A stretch of 64,000 nucleotides of DNA from Pseudoalteromonas tunicata (GTDB lineage Bacteria; Pseudomonadota; Gammaproteobacteria; Enterobacterales; Alteromonadaceae). The stretch spans positions 3,574,001 through 3,638,000 of the forward strand of contig NZ_CP011032.1 of NCBI RefSeq assembly GCF_002310815.1, read 5' to 3'. The position numbers and the translations under genes were made by a program. A model generated the notes under the pieces. That model saw only the letters and a program-made list of their open reading frames with translations. It was not told the origin of the DNA and ran no database searches. This document shows, in pieces, positions 17,604 through 27,400 of this stretch (positions are counted from its first letter, which is position 1; each line of letters opens with the position of its first letter).

Positions 17604-18749
17604 TTAATCAAGTTGCTTTTTAAAGCGCAGTGATGCCGCAATTAAAGCAAAAACACTGAAACCGGCGAGCCATACAATATCGGGGGTAAGCGTCATGATA
17701 TCGGCATCGCGTAATAATAACGCGCGAATGGCGCGAATATAATGCGTTGCGGGTAAAGCTTCGGCTAAATACTGGGCAAACTTTGGCATGCCTTCATAAG
17801 GAAACATAAAACCCGATAGTAATATCGATGGCAGTAAGATAAAAATCGTCATCTGCATCGACTGCAGCTGAGTTTTTGCAATCGTTGAAATCAATAAACC
17901 TAATGCCAAACTAGCTGCGATAAATAATAAGGTAAAACATAAAATAGCAGCGTTACTGCCATTGATTGGCACTGAAAAGACCAATTTTCCCAAACCCAAA
18001 ATAATCGCCATTTGCAGTAAACCAATCAGTAAAAAAGGTACTATTTTGGCCAGCATCAGTTCAATCGGTTTGATAGGTGTATTGATCAGCATTTCTAGGT
18101 TACCGCGCTCACGTTCTCGCACAATAGCCGCTGAGGTAAACATGATCATGGTCATGGTTAAAATCACGCCAACTAAACCTGGCACAATATTAACCACAGT
18201 GCGCTGCTCTGGGTTAAAAAACAGTGCAACTTCAAAAGTCGGCACCGCTTTATTGACCGGCTTATTAAGTAATTCGGCCAATGGCATTTGCCTTAGGCCT
18301 TTAATGGCGCTTGCTATCATAGTATCGGAGCCATCCACCAGCCACTGAGCTAATGGCCGACTAGTATGACCGCTAGTTGCCGGTGGCGATGCTAACCCAA
18401 CCACAGCATGGCGCACCAAGCGCTGACTTAAATCGGCAGGGATCACTAAAATAGCTTTAACCTCACCCGATTGCAGCGCAATTTTTGCAGTTTGCTCATC
18501 GGAATAATGCTGCGTTATTGCAACCACATTGGTAGCGCTAATGGTTTGCACCAGAATACGGCTTAAGGTGTTTTGGCTGTGATCAACCAACGCCACGGGA
18601 ATATGCCGAACATTGGTATTGATGGCAAAACCAAACAACATTAGCTGAATAAGCGGGATCATAATCACCATACGCAAGGTCATTTTATCGCGTTTAAGTT
18701 GATAAAACTCCTTGATAACAATTGCTAAAATACGACGCAATGCATTCAT
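17604..18749 (-). CDS. ABC-2 type exporter permease
   Basis: The 381-residue inner-membrane protein has an N-terminal membrane helix (MVIMIPLIQLMLFGFAI), a large extracytoplasmic loop (VRHIPVALVDHS through the Gln/Pro-rich region) and five more helices in the C-terminal half, with the ABC-2 signature RERERGNLEMLINTPIKPIELMLAKI between. It resembles E. coli YhhJ/YbhR/YbhS permeases that export drugs or lipophilic compounds. ATG 18749 is chosen because it overlaps the stop of the ATPase gene (ATGA) and has GAGGG before it. Only one permease is encoded in the operon, so it probably acts as a homodimer. Confidence 0.9.
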   Translation of the reverse strand: MNALRRILAIVIKEFYQLKRDKMTLRMVIMIPLIQLMLFGFAINTNVRHIPVALVDHSQNTLSRILVQTISATNVVAITQHYSDEQTAKIALQSGEVKAILVIPADLSQRLVRHAVVGLASPPATSGHTSRPLAQWLVDGSDTMIASAIKGLRQMPLAELLNKPVNKAVPTFEVALFFNPEQRTVVNIVPGLVGVILTMTMIMFTSAAIVRERERGNLEMLINTPIKPIELMLAKIVPFLLIGLLQMAIILGLGKLVFSVPINGSNAAILCFTLLFIAASLALGLLISTIAKTQLQSMQMTIFILLPSILLSGFMFPYEGMPKFAQYLAEALPATHYIRAIRALLLRDADIMTLTPDIVWLAGFSVFALIAASLRFKKQLD

Positions 18750-19669
18750 GCTAATCCCTCGCTGGTGCAAGTAACAAACACATCTTCTAAATTTGGCCGC
18801 ACCGCATTAACCTTAACCGAAAACTCTTGCAGTAATTCATTTAAGTATTGCTCTGGTTGCGAGTAAGATTTTGCCACCAGCACCCGCAAACGGCTCCCTA
18901 ACTGCGCAACGGATAAAATAATGTCATTGACCACTAAACATTGTTTTATGTCGCCAAGCAGCTCACCTTCTACTTCATAAACCCAAGCTGTCATTTGCGC
19001 CATCAGCTCATCGGGGGAGCCATCGGCGCGTTTCACGCCTTGTTTTAATATAGCCAATTTATGGCAGCGCTCCGCCTCATCCATATAATGGGTTGAGACT
19101 AAAATACTCGCGCCTTGCTCGCACAATTGAAATAGTTTTTGCCAAAAATCGCGCCGATTTTGCGGATCAACCGCAGAAGTGGGCTCATCTAAAAACAACA
19201 GTTTAGGTTTGTGAATAATGGCGGCGGCCAGTCCTAAGCGCTGTTTTTGCCCGCCACTCATAGTACCTGCTAATTGATTTGCAAACGGTCGTAAGTCATA
19301 GTTTTCGAGTAATTCATCAACTCGAGTGGCCATCGCTTGGCGTGATAAACCATAAATCCGCGCAACAAAACGTAAGTTTTCAAGCACGGTTAAATCGTCA
19401 TACAGCGCAAATTTTTGCGTCATATAACCTACGTGTAATTTAAGTGCTTCAGCTTGTGCTGGTAACTCAAAACCTAAAACGTTAACTGAACCTGCGGTTG
19501 GACTGAGTAGCCCTGTTAACATGCGAATAGCGGTGGTTTTACCACAGCCATTTGGTCCTAGAAATCCATAAATCGTGCCTTGTTCAACCTGCAAATCGAG
19601 CGCATTAATCGCTTTATAGTCGCCAAATTGCATCGTGAGTTGCTTGGCATCAATCACAAACTTGCTCAT
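18746..19669 (-). CDS. ABC exporter ATP-binding protein
   Basis: The 307-residue ATPase powers the neighbouring permease. Walker A is GPNGCGKTTA (about residues 36–44), the Q-loop lies in MTQKFALYDDLT, the signature is MSGGQKQR, Walker B is LLFLDEPTSAVDP and the switch His is in STHYMDEAERC. The C-terminal 80 residues are an added domain common in drug-exporter ATPases. Its start overlaps the adaptor gene by four bases and its stop overlaps the permease start, so all three are translated together. Confidence 0.93.
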   Translation of the reverse strand: MSKFVIDAKQLTMQFGDYKAINALDLQVEQGTIYGFLGPNGCGKTTAIRMLTGLLSPTAGSVNVLGFELPAQAEALKLHVGYMTQKFALYDDLTVLENLRFVARIYGLSRQAMATRVDELLENYDLRPFANQLAGTMSGGQKQRLGLAAAIIHKPKLLFLDEPTSAVDPQNRRDFWQKLFQLCEQGASILVSTHYMDEAERCHKLAILKQGVKRADGSPDELMAQMTAWVYEVEGELLGDIKQCLVVNDIILSVAQLGSRLRVLVAKSYSQPEQYLNELLQEFSVKVNAVRPNLEDVFVTCTSEGLA

Positions 19670-20637
19670 GGCATCTCAACCTGCACGGGTACTCCGCTCG
19701 GTAAGTGGGCGAACTGTGGTGGTAATTCCACTTGCGCCAGATACATTAATTGGCTGCGCTCTTGCTGATTTAACGCATAATAAGGCGTAAAAGCAGCCTC
19801 ACTTGCAATCCAGCGCACAGTACCAGAAATCGTTTCGGCAATCCCATCAACATGAATAGCTAAGCTGTCGCCCGCCTTGATGTGAACGCGATGTGGCTCA
19901 GGTACATAAATGCGGGCAAAGGGCGCGGCATCAGCCAACAAAACCACCACAGGACTGCCTTGAGTGACACGCTCACCTAAATTCCACGGCAAGCTGTCAA
20001 CCATTCCATCGCGCGTCGCTTTTACAGTTAAATCTGCTAATGAACGCATAGCACTTTGTACTTGGGCAGCTTGAGCGGCAACTTGGGCTTGTGCGATGGC
20101 AATGTCTTCGCTGCGTGCACCATTAAGCAGTAAATTAAGTTGTTGTTGAGCTTGATTAAACTGCCCTTGTGCGGCATCAAGATTCGCTTTGTTGTGATCA
20201 AACAAGGATTGACTCGACAACGATTGTTTAACTAGGTTTTGAATACGTTGATAACTTTGTTGTGCATCTTTTAAATTAGCTTGGGCGGTTGCCACTTGCG
20301 CTTTACTACTAGCAATATCTTCAATGCGCGCGCCATTAAGTAATTTATTAAGTTGCGCCTGCGCTTGCTGCAAAAAGGCATTGGCTTGCGCCAATTGTGC
20401 TTGTTGCTTAGCGTCATCAAATTGCACTAACACGGCGCCTTTTTCTACACTTTGACCTTGCTTAACGGGCAGCGCCACAATAATTTCATTGGCCATTGCT
20501 GTTAAGGCGACCCTATCACGTTCTAGCGTGCCTAATGCAACTTGGCTTGACTTGTCACAACCCGCCAAAATAGCGAATACGATTGCCAACATCCACCTTG
20601 GGTTTCCCATTAAGCCTCGTTTTTTATTGTTTGTCAT
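19666..20637 (-). CDS. HlyD/YbhG-type periplasmic adaptor, predicted lipoprotein
   Basis: The 323-residue membrane fusion protein joins the ABC exporter to an outer-membrane channel. After a basic start and hydrophobic run, ILAGC forms a lipobox, so it is probably lipid-anchored to the inner membrane. The lipoyl half VALPVKQGQSVEKGAVLVQFDD is followed by a long helical hairpin of two near-copies: the phrases QLNKLLNGARIEDIASSKAQ and QLNLLLNGARSEDIAIAQAQ mirror each other. The second lipoyl half and a beta-barrel (PFARIYVPEPHRVHIKAGDS) come next. ATG 20637 has AAGGGA before it; an upstream ATG is less likely. Confidence 0.9.
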   Translation of the reverse strand: MTNNKKRGLMGNPRWMLAIVFAILAGCDKSSQVALGTLERDRVALTAMANEIIVALPVKQGQSVEKGAVLVQFDDAKQQAQLAQANAFLQQAQAQLNKLLNGARIEDIASSKAQVATAQANLKDAQQSYQRIQNLVKQSLSSQSLFDHNKANLDAAQGQFNQAQQQLNLLLNGARSEDIAIAQAQVAAQAAQVQSAMRSLADLTVKATRDGMVDSLPWNLGERVTQGSPVVVLLADAAPFARIYVPEPHRVHIKAGDSLAIHVDGIAETISGTVRWIASEAAFTPYYALNQQERSQLMYLAQVELPPQFAHLPSGVPVQVEMP

Positions 20638-20715
20638 GGCGGTCCCTTTTGCATTAAAAAACACAACGCTAACCTTAGCTTAAACCATACTAAAGTAAGT
20701 ATTAACTCAATAAAA

Positions 20716-21867
20716 TCACACTGTTTTTTGCTCGATTTTTACAAATTGGCTTGCCGCTAACGAACATAACGCAATGAGTGCCCCGGCATAAAAAACTAAA
20801 CTTGGGTTCACTAACCAAACCAAGCCAAATAAAGCAGGAATAACCACAGCAGCAATATGATTGATGGTAAAACTCACCCCTGCACTTGAGGCGATATCTT
20901 TTGGATCGGCAATTTTTTGAAAATAGGTTTTTAACGCAATTGCCATCGCAAAAAACAAATGATCAACCACATACAAAAACGCAGCCCAATGTGCATGCTC
21001 AACTAAACCATAGCCGACAAATACAAAAATAAGACCAATATATTCTAATGTCAGCGCTTTTCGTTCACCAATTTTGCTGATCAACTTACCAATTTGTGGA
21101 GCAGCAAAAATATTAATTAAATGATTGAGCATATACAGAGCGCTAATTTCGGCCACACTGTAGCCAAATTTTTCGACCATTAAAAAACCAGCAAAGACCA
21201 CAAAAATTTGCCGACGGGCACCAGACAAAAACGTCAGTAAGTAATACAAACTGTACTTTTTACGCAGCACTAAATGCTTGTGCTGCACATGTTGCGCTTT
21301 AAAAGTCGGCATAGCCACTATCAAAAAAATAGTCAACAGCAAGCCAATACCACCACATATCAAATACACAGTGACATATTGAGCTGCAAAAACGCTAAAA
21401 CCCAACCAAACAAAACCATAACTGCATAATGAAATAATTGAAGTCATAGATAACAAACGCCCTAACAACTGAGGTGCGTTTTCTTTATCGAACCATTGTA
21501 AGGCAAGCGATTGATTGATGGTTTCAAAATAATGATACCCTATCGACATTAAAACCGTGGTGGCATATAGGCCATAAATGGACGGGAAAAATCCAGTAAC
21601 TGAAACACTCACAGCTAACAGCGCGAGCGAAACTAACGCAAATGTTTGCTCTTTTAATACCAGCAAAACAAACACCGCAGTAAAAGCTAAAAAGCCTGGG
21701 ATTTCACGTAGTGATTGCAATATACCAATTTCAGCACCACCAAATTGGGCATGCTCAATGGCAAAATTATTCAGCATTGCCATCCACGCACTAAAGGTAA
21801 TGGCGATAACGGCACTAGCACAAGCTAAAAATACAAAAGGGGTTTGCCAAGGTTTATGTTGTTCCAT
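20716..21867 (-). CDS. Major facilitator superfamily transporter
   Basis: The 383-residue protein has about twelve membrane segments in two halves, as usual for this superfamily. The half boundary lies near residue 200 (MPTFKAQHVQHKHLVLRKK), and GRLLSM and GARRQIF sit in cytoplasmic loops. ATG 21867 is preferred to an upstream TTG in the same frame. It is divergent from an AraC-type regulator 83 bases away, which most likely controls it; this is the same layout as several efflux pump/regulator pairs. The substrate is unknown. Confidence 0.85.
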   Translation of the reverse strand: MEQHKPWQTPFVFLACASAVIAITFSAWMAMLNNFAIEHAQFGGAEIGILQSLREIPGFLAFTAVFVLLVLKEQTFALVSLALLAVSVSVTGFFPSIYGLYATTVLMSIGYHYFETINQSLALQWFDKENAPQLLGRLLSMTSIISLCSYGFVWLGFSVFAAQYVTVYLICGGIGLLLTIFLIVAMPTFKAQHVQHKHLVLRKKYSLYYLLTFLSGARRQIFVVFAGFLMVEKFGYSVAEISALYMLNHLINIFAAPQIGKLISKIGERKALTLEYIGLIFVFVGYGLVEHAHWAAFLYVVDHLFFAMAIALKTYFQKIADPKDIASSAGVSFTINHIAAVVIPALFGLVWLVNPSLVFYAGALIALCSLAASQFVKIEQKTV

Positions 21868-21950
21868 GCTCTTGATTATCAATTTACTTTGAATGCAGTC
21901 AGTATATTGTTATGGTTACATGTCTGATAATGCTAACAAAGACAATATAT

Positions 21951-22748
21951 ATGGATATTCAGTCAAAAACTAACTATCAATCACGCGAGCAACGACACTA
22001 CCCAGATGGTCTTCCCCATCCGGTAATGCCTCTTAGCAGCGAGTTTTCACCAATGACCCAAGTAATTAAACATGCTCACCCTTGGTCACAATTAGCGTAT
22101 TCAAGCCAAGGTATTTTACAAATTGAAACCGACCAAGGTTTATTTGTGGTGCCGCCACAGCAAGCCTTATGGTTACCACCTAACATGACTCATCAAATTA
22201 CCTGTCAATGTCCTACTCGCTTGCGTAGCCTGCATTTTCAGGACCATATTACCGCCCCTCTAGGTGATGCCATTCAAACATTAGCTGTAGGGCCATTATT
22301 ACAAGCATTAATATTAGAAGTCTGCCATTGGGGTAGAGATTACCAGCTCAGCACAGAAAAACAGCGCGTGATTGATGTCTTGGTTGATCAACTTGTAAGC
22401 GCACCTAAACAAGATTTTTTTATACCCAATATCACAGACAAACGTTTGCAGCCAATTGTTAGTCACTTTAACCATCATCCTGAAAGTAAACGCACCCTTA
22501 ATGACTTTGCTAATCAAGTGGGTGCATCAACCCGCACTTTACATCGGTTGTTTTTACTCAATTTTGCGATGGGATTTAATCAATGGAAACAGAGGATTAG
22601 AGTTTTAAAAGCATTAACTTTATTAGATCAAGATTTACCGATTAAAGACATTGCAGCAACACTTGGTTATGACAGTGATAGCTCTTTTATTGCGGCCTTT
22701 AAACAACAAATGGGTTTACCACCAAAACAATATCGTAAACAAAATTAG
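21951..22748 (+). CDS. AraC-family regulator with N-terminal cupin
   Basis: The 265-residue protein has an N-terminal cupin sensor domain (HAHPWSQLAYSSQGILQIETD, FVVPPQQALWLPPNMTHQI) and a C-terminal AraC/XylS double helix-turn-helix (TLNDFANQVGASTRTLHRLF, then IKDIAATLGYDSDSSFIAAFK and the family end MGLPPKQYRK). The cupin-AraC type with WLPPNMTHQ resembles NimR-like regulators that control efflux genes. ATG 21951 is used; longer starts are possible. It is divergent from the MFS gene. Confidence 0.88.
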   Translation: MDIQSKTNYQSREQRHYPDGLPHPVMPLSSEFSPMTQVIKHAHPWSQLAYSSQGILQIETDQGLFVVPPQQALWLPPNMTHQITCQCPTRLRSLHFQDHITAPLGDAIQTLAVGPLLQALILEVCHWGRDYQLSTEKQRVIDVLVDQLVSAPKQDFFIPNITDKRLQPIVSHFNHHPESKRTLNDFANQVGASTRTLHRLFLLNFAMGFNQWKQRIRVLKALTLLDQDLPIKDIAATLGYDSDSSFIAAFKQQMGLPPKQYRKQN

Positions 22749-22781
22749 CCGCGCTCGTTTAATCGTTAAAGTGATAAAAAG

Positions 22782-23330
22782 CTAAATCAGCAACCGTAGC
22801 TCTTTTCGCACTGCTTGATCGAGTTTGGCAAATTCTATTTGCAATGAATTGCGATCAGATACCTTGCTATGACCTTTTAGCTGAATAAAACCAAGCGGTT
22901 GCCCTGTTTTTTCAAGCAATCTATCACTATATGAGAATAGCTTTTGATAAGCCTCACTTAATGCGAGTAATTGCCCATGCTGATTGCAAAACTGACCCGC
23001 CTCTAAGCGAGCACGGCGCAGTGGCAACTGGCATAAGGTTTGACAATCAGAAACAATAGCTAAAGCACCGCTGTAGTGGGTAACCTGATCCAATGCCCAT
23101 AAGGCGCCATTAATCTCAAGGTGAGTTGAGCTGGTATTTTGAAATGATTTAATGCAAAGGCCATAAAAAAGCTCACCCTGCCCATAACCAATATCACAGT
23201 AAGCTTCATAATACCCATCAGTGATTAAACGATAACCCGCGACCCCCATTTTACTTGGCGGATGCACGCTGCCATCAATCAACAATAGCGCTTTATATCC
23301 ATATTGGGCTGGTAACAGGCTTAATGTCAC
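22782..23330 (-). CDS. RNase H-fold protein
   Basis: The 182-residue protein matches the RNase HI fold. The first strand has the catalytic Asp in LLIDGSV, a Glu lies in the helix after SSTHLEINGALWALD, the second Asp is in AIVSDCQTL, the flexible-loop His is in GHSK, and the last Asp is in AKLDQAVRKEL. The order D–E–D–H–D is that of active RNase H. It is not the main rnhA by sequence, so its substrate is unproven. Its ATG overlaps the stop of the methionine aminopeptidase gene by four bases. Confidence 0.75.
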   Translation of the reverse strand: MTLSLLPAQYGYKALLLIDGSVHPPSKMGVAGYRLITDGYYEAYCDIGYGQGELFYGLCIKSFQNTSSTHLEINGALWALDQVTHYSGALAIVSDCQTLCQLPLRRARLEAGQFCNQHGQLLALSEAYQKLFSYSDRLLEKTGQPLGFIQLKGHSKVSDRNSLQIEFAKLDQAVRKELRLLI

Positions 23331-24100
23331 GCTAACGTTTCTTCGGCGCGAAGGGTCAATACTTCATAGCCCGTATCAGTCACTAAAATAGTATGCTCCC
23401 ACTGCGCGGAGAGTTTTTTGTCGGCAGTAACCACTGTCCAACCATCTTTTAGATTTTTAATTTTGGCTTTACCTTGGTTGATCATGGGTTCAATGGTAAA
23501 GGTCATGCCCGGCTCAAGAACTAAACCTGTGTTCATTCGCCCATAATGTAATACTTGTGGCGCTTCATGCATTTGTGCACCAATACCATGGCCGCAATAT
23601 TCTTTAACGACACTGTAGCCATTTTGATGAGCAAAACTGGCTATCGCAAAACCAATATCACCTAAGGTTGCCCCCGCTTTTACTTTTTTAATCCCTTGCC
23701 ACATCGCTTGATAGGTCATATCGCATAATCGTTCTGCGGCAACGGAGCACTGACCAATCAAGTACATTTTGCTTGAATCAGCAATAAAACCATTTTTTTC
23801 AAGGGTAATATCCACATTGACAATATCACCTTGCTGCAGTGGTACTTGATTTGGAATACCATGACAAACCACATCATTAACCGAAGTATTTAAGCTATAT
23901 TGATAGCCATATTGCCCTTTGCTCGCTGGGCGCGCATTGAGCTCGTCAACAATATAGCGCTCGACAAAATCATTAATCGCCATGGTGGTGATGCCTTCGG
24001 CCATAAACCCATCAAGCTTGGCAAAAACCTTTGCTAGTAATTGGCCTGATAGTCGCATTAATTCAATTTCAGCTGCGGTTTTAATAATAACCTTACTCAT
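23327..24100 (-). CDS. map: Type I methionine aminopeptidase
   Basis: The 257-residue enzyme removes the initiator methionine from new proteins. The five metal ligands are visible in NVDITLEKNGFIADSSKMY (two Asp), CGHGIGAQMHEAPQVLHYG (His, plus the substrate His), MTFTIEPMIN (Glu) and QWEHTILVTDTG (Glu). The N-terminal KTAAEIELMRLSGQLLA is typical. I choose ATG 24100 rather than 24106, since GAGG lies six bases before it and would abut the other. Housekeeping map usually sits near rpsB; this copy with a ParD-like partner is probably a second one, but that cannot be proved from the window. Confidence 0.93.
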   Translation of the reverse strand: MSKVIIKTAAEIELMRLSGQLLAKVFAKLDGFMAEGITTMAINDFVERYIVDELNARPASKGQYGYQYSLNTSVNDVVCHGIPNQVPLQQGDIVNVDITLEKNGFIADSSKMYLIGQCSVAAERLCDMTYQAMWQGIKKVKAGATLGDIGFAIASFAHQNGYSVVKEYCGHGIGAQMHEAPQVLHYGRMNTGLVLEPGMTFTIEPMINQGKAKIKNLKDGWTVVTADKKLSAQWEHTILVTDTGYEVLTLRAEETLA

Positions 24101-24308
24101 GTTCATCCTCTAATGTAGCAAAGGGGTGCAAATCTGCTCTTGCAAGCTCTTGTTTAATCAACTCATTGTAAGTGAGATGTGGATTGAGCTCGGCCAGCAT
24201 ACCCATTTTGGCCCAAAACTCGGCCTGCGCATTAATCGAACGCGCCATCACCGCACTGGCTTTACGAATTTCCTGATGAAGCTCATCAGAAACTTTAATT
24301 ATTCCCAT
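24093..24308 (-). CDS. ParD-like antitoxin family protein
   Basis: The 71-residue protein begins with a ribbon-helix-helix style segment (MGIIKVSDELHQEIRKASAVMARSINAQAEFW) and matches the ParD_like family known from Proteobacteria. It overlaps the methionine aminopeptidase start by eight bases. No ParE-type toxin is encoded next to it, so the toxin–antitoxin label is by family only; a DNA-binding regulator of the operon is equally likely. Confidence 0.75.
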   Translation of the reverse strand: MGIIKVSDELHQEIRKASAVMARSINAQAEFWAKMGMLAELNPHLTYNELIKQELARADLHPFATLEDEHE

Positions 24309-24378
24309 CGTCTGCTTTCAAAACCCAATGAATATACAAAACATATACACATCATATATCAATCGTATTTTAAGGGCA

Positions 24379-24411
24379 AAAAAAAGCGACCTAACTTAGG
24401 CCGCTTTTATT
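24379..24411. terminator. Bidirectional terminator upstream of the ParD-like gene and after the surface-protein gene
   Basis: The stem AAAAGCG-CCTAA pairs with TTAGG-CGCTTTT around a single mismatch and a one-base turn, with A and T runs on both sides. It lies just after the stop region of the minus-strand large surface protein relative to the genes on its right, so on the minus strand it ends read-through into that gene from the left end of the operon starting at 24308. Confidence 0.6.
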
Positions 24412-24431
24412 ATTAACTGAATAACAAATTA

Positions 24432-27400
24432 TTATTTGTTATCAACAATAGTGTGATCTTTAATTTTAAGGTCTGACTTATCCGCTTTACGCCAAGTATG
24501 TAAGAAATACTCTTCGCGCTCTTCAGCTTCATCATCAGCTAACGTTGTAAGCGTAATGGTAAACCCTGCCGTTCCTTTTACTACGTTAACGGCTGCACCA
24601 TTAGCAGCATCAACATTGTATTGTGCAGGTTGTTTATCCCACGTTTGGATATCAACGTTTGTTGAGTAATCAACACCTTTTGTGGTGTGATCATCAGCAA
24701 ATGAAAAATAGAAAGTACCTGAACAGCTCGCTTCTTTTGCAAAGCCGGCGTAGTACTCCATTTTTCCACCTTCTTTGGTGAAGCTACGGCCTTCATCTAC
24801 TGATAATGCAGTAATGAACTTCATAGCTGGTATTTCATCTTCTGATGAGCAGCTATCTGGATCAGTATTACCGTTACCTGGCGTACCAGTGCCTGGAGTA
24901 CCACCACCAGTGCCTGGGGTGCCATCATCCACATCTGTAGCCGCATTATTTTCGATTGAATGATCTTTATACTTCACATCTGATTGGTCTGATTTATTCC
25001 ATACAGATAAAGTAAATACTTCATTTTTCTCTTTCGTAGTATCAGCTAAAGTTTTAACACGAACAATAAAGCCTTCATCACCTTCTTGCACTGCATACGT
25101 TGCAGAACCTAAAGCAACATTTACATTATTGAGCCAATTTTCGTTAGTTAACGAAGAAACAGATACCAGTGCTGAATAATCAAGACGTTGAGTTGTTTCA
25201 ATATCGTTTAACTTAAACTGGAAATTACCATTGCATTTTGCTGGACCATCAAAGCCCACTTCAAACTGCATTTCGCCACCTTCATAAGTGAACGCTTTTG
25301 AATCTTGCGTATATTCACCGTTGAAAATCGATAATGCGGTAATAAAAGATACTTTAGGCATTTCACATGCGTCGCCGCCGCCAGTATCACCACCAGTTGG
25401 TTTATCAACTATTGTTAATAGCTCTGATTTAACAACGCTTGGATCGTGAGCAAATGAAACCTCTAGACGTAAGCTTTCATCATTTTCAACTTCAGTATCA
25501 GTTAAAGTATGGATTTTAATCAGCGCTGATTTTGCATTCTCAGGCACAGTGACAGATCCATTTTTAGCCTCAATATCAGTTAACCAAGTTTGGCCATCAT
25601 CAAATGAAACAGACACTTTTGATGTGAAATCAGCATCTATGTCTGCAGTGTTAGAGCTTAAGTTAATGTTTAACTGAGCTTCTTCGCCACCACTGAACAT
25701 CACTTTAGCAACTAAGTCATCACCTTCAACTTGGCGGTCTGATATTAATTCAATCGCAACAAGTGATGATTTTATTGGCTCGACTGGATCAACTGGATCG
25801 GTATTACAGGTTTTGCCATCAAAATGACGCAGTGCTAAATCGTTGATTGCATAGTCAACAGTCGCCACTGCTGTTGCTTTCAACTCAGTTACATTGATGC
25901 TGTAAATCGTTGTTTGAGCAGTCGCATTGTTAATTTTTGAAATTAACAAATTACCTTCGCTATCAACTTCTGCACCCGTCGCACCATTTACCCCATGCTT
26001 ACCAAGCACTGTTGCTTGTTTATTAACGAGGTCAACTTTAATTAAATGCAATTGAGATACTATGTATAGCTCGTCTTGGATGAACACCAAATCACCCATA
26101 CCAAATGTGATAGACTCATCATTTGATTTTAAACTGATTTTACTAATGACAGCGCCAGTTGTAGGGTTAATCTCAACAATATCACGGCCACTAGATGCAA
26201 ATAATTGCGAGCTATCAGGGCTAAATACTAAACGATAGCCACCGTCAATTTCAGCTAATTTAACATCTTCGCCCGTTTGCATATTTACATAAGCAACTTT
26301 AGGTTTAAGCGCACCATTTACTTTAGTGATGTAATATAAACGGTCGTTGATTTTATCGTATGCAACTGCATCTGATTTATGGTTTGGTTGATCAAACTCA
26401 AATGGCTGTTGCACAAGGCCTTTTTCAAGATCAATATAAACCATTGGTTTATTGTCTAGGCCGCTAACACCATATAAACCATTACACGCTAATGGCTTGT
26501 CTGTATCGCCACCGCCAGTATCACCACCGCCTGTATCGCCACCGCCTGTATCACCGCCGCCTGTATCACCGCCGCCTGTATCACCACCGCCTGTATCGCC
26601 ACCGCCAGTATCGCCACCGCCTGTATCGCCACCACCAGTATCACCACCGCCTGTATCGCCACCGCCTGTATCGCCACCGCCTGTATCACCACCGCCAGTA
26701 TCGCCACCGCCTGTATCACCGTCGTCAGTATCGTCGTCATCTAATGACAAATCACCACTAAAAACACCACCGCTAAGTGTTAGTTGAGCGCCTGAACCTC
26801 CTTGAGCAACTAAGCTTTTTGCAATAATTGCCATGTAAGCATTACCAGAAGCTGACTCAATGTCTGCATCAGGCGCTAATACAACAGCTAAAATATCAAT
26901 AAAACTAGTAATGTTAAGGGTGTTTGCTTGCGGGAAATTAAAGACGGTTTTTTCTGCAGTAAAACCATGTAAACCACCACTTAACTGCGGGTGCTCACCT
27001 TTGAAATTAACCACAACCGTTGTATCAGCGTCGACACCTTCAAGATAGATAGAGCGAATATTGGCAAGATCAAAGTTTTTGCCAGATACATCTTCACCAT
27101 TAATTGTGAATACTTGAATTTTATCGTCTGAATCAGATGCTTTTAATACCAGCTCAGCACTCGATCTTAAAATAACGGAACCCGTGTTTTGTTTGTTATC
27201 AAGTGCTAGGCTAAGTTCTTTGGCATCTTCTTTAGCATCATCAAAATCAAATGGTAAGTCGTCTTGCGCAACATTTTCAAACTTCTGCTTACCGCCATCT
27301 AGAACGTAGTTTTTCGCTAAATCAACGGTTTTTCCAGCATAAATATTGCCAAACAAAGCGCCTTCACCAAAAGCAACATTGTTACCAGCAACGAGTGCGA

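Noticed and set aside
24093-24308. Complete type II toxin–antitoxin system
   Set aside because: Only a ParD-like protein is present; the overlapping partner is a methionine aminopeptidase, not a ParE toxin.
26506-26730. CRISPR-like appearance of regular repeats
   Set aside because: The units are contiguous with no spacers and code for a peptide linker.
26452-26787. Proline/serine-rich and histidine/arginine-rich open frames opposite and out of frame in the 15-base array
   Set aside because: A 15-base repeat without stops is open in several frames; only the GGGDT frame continues into a secreted protein with signal peptide and domains.
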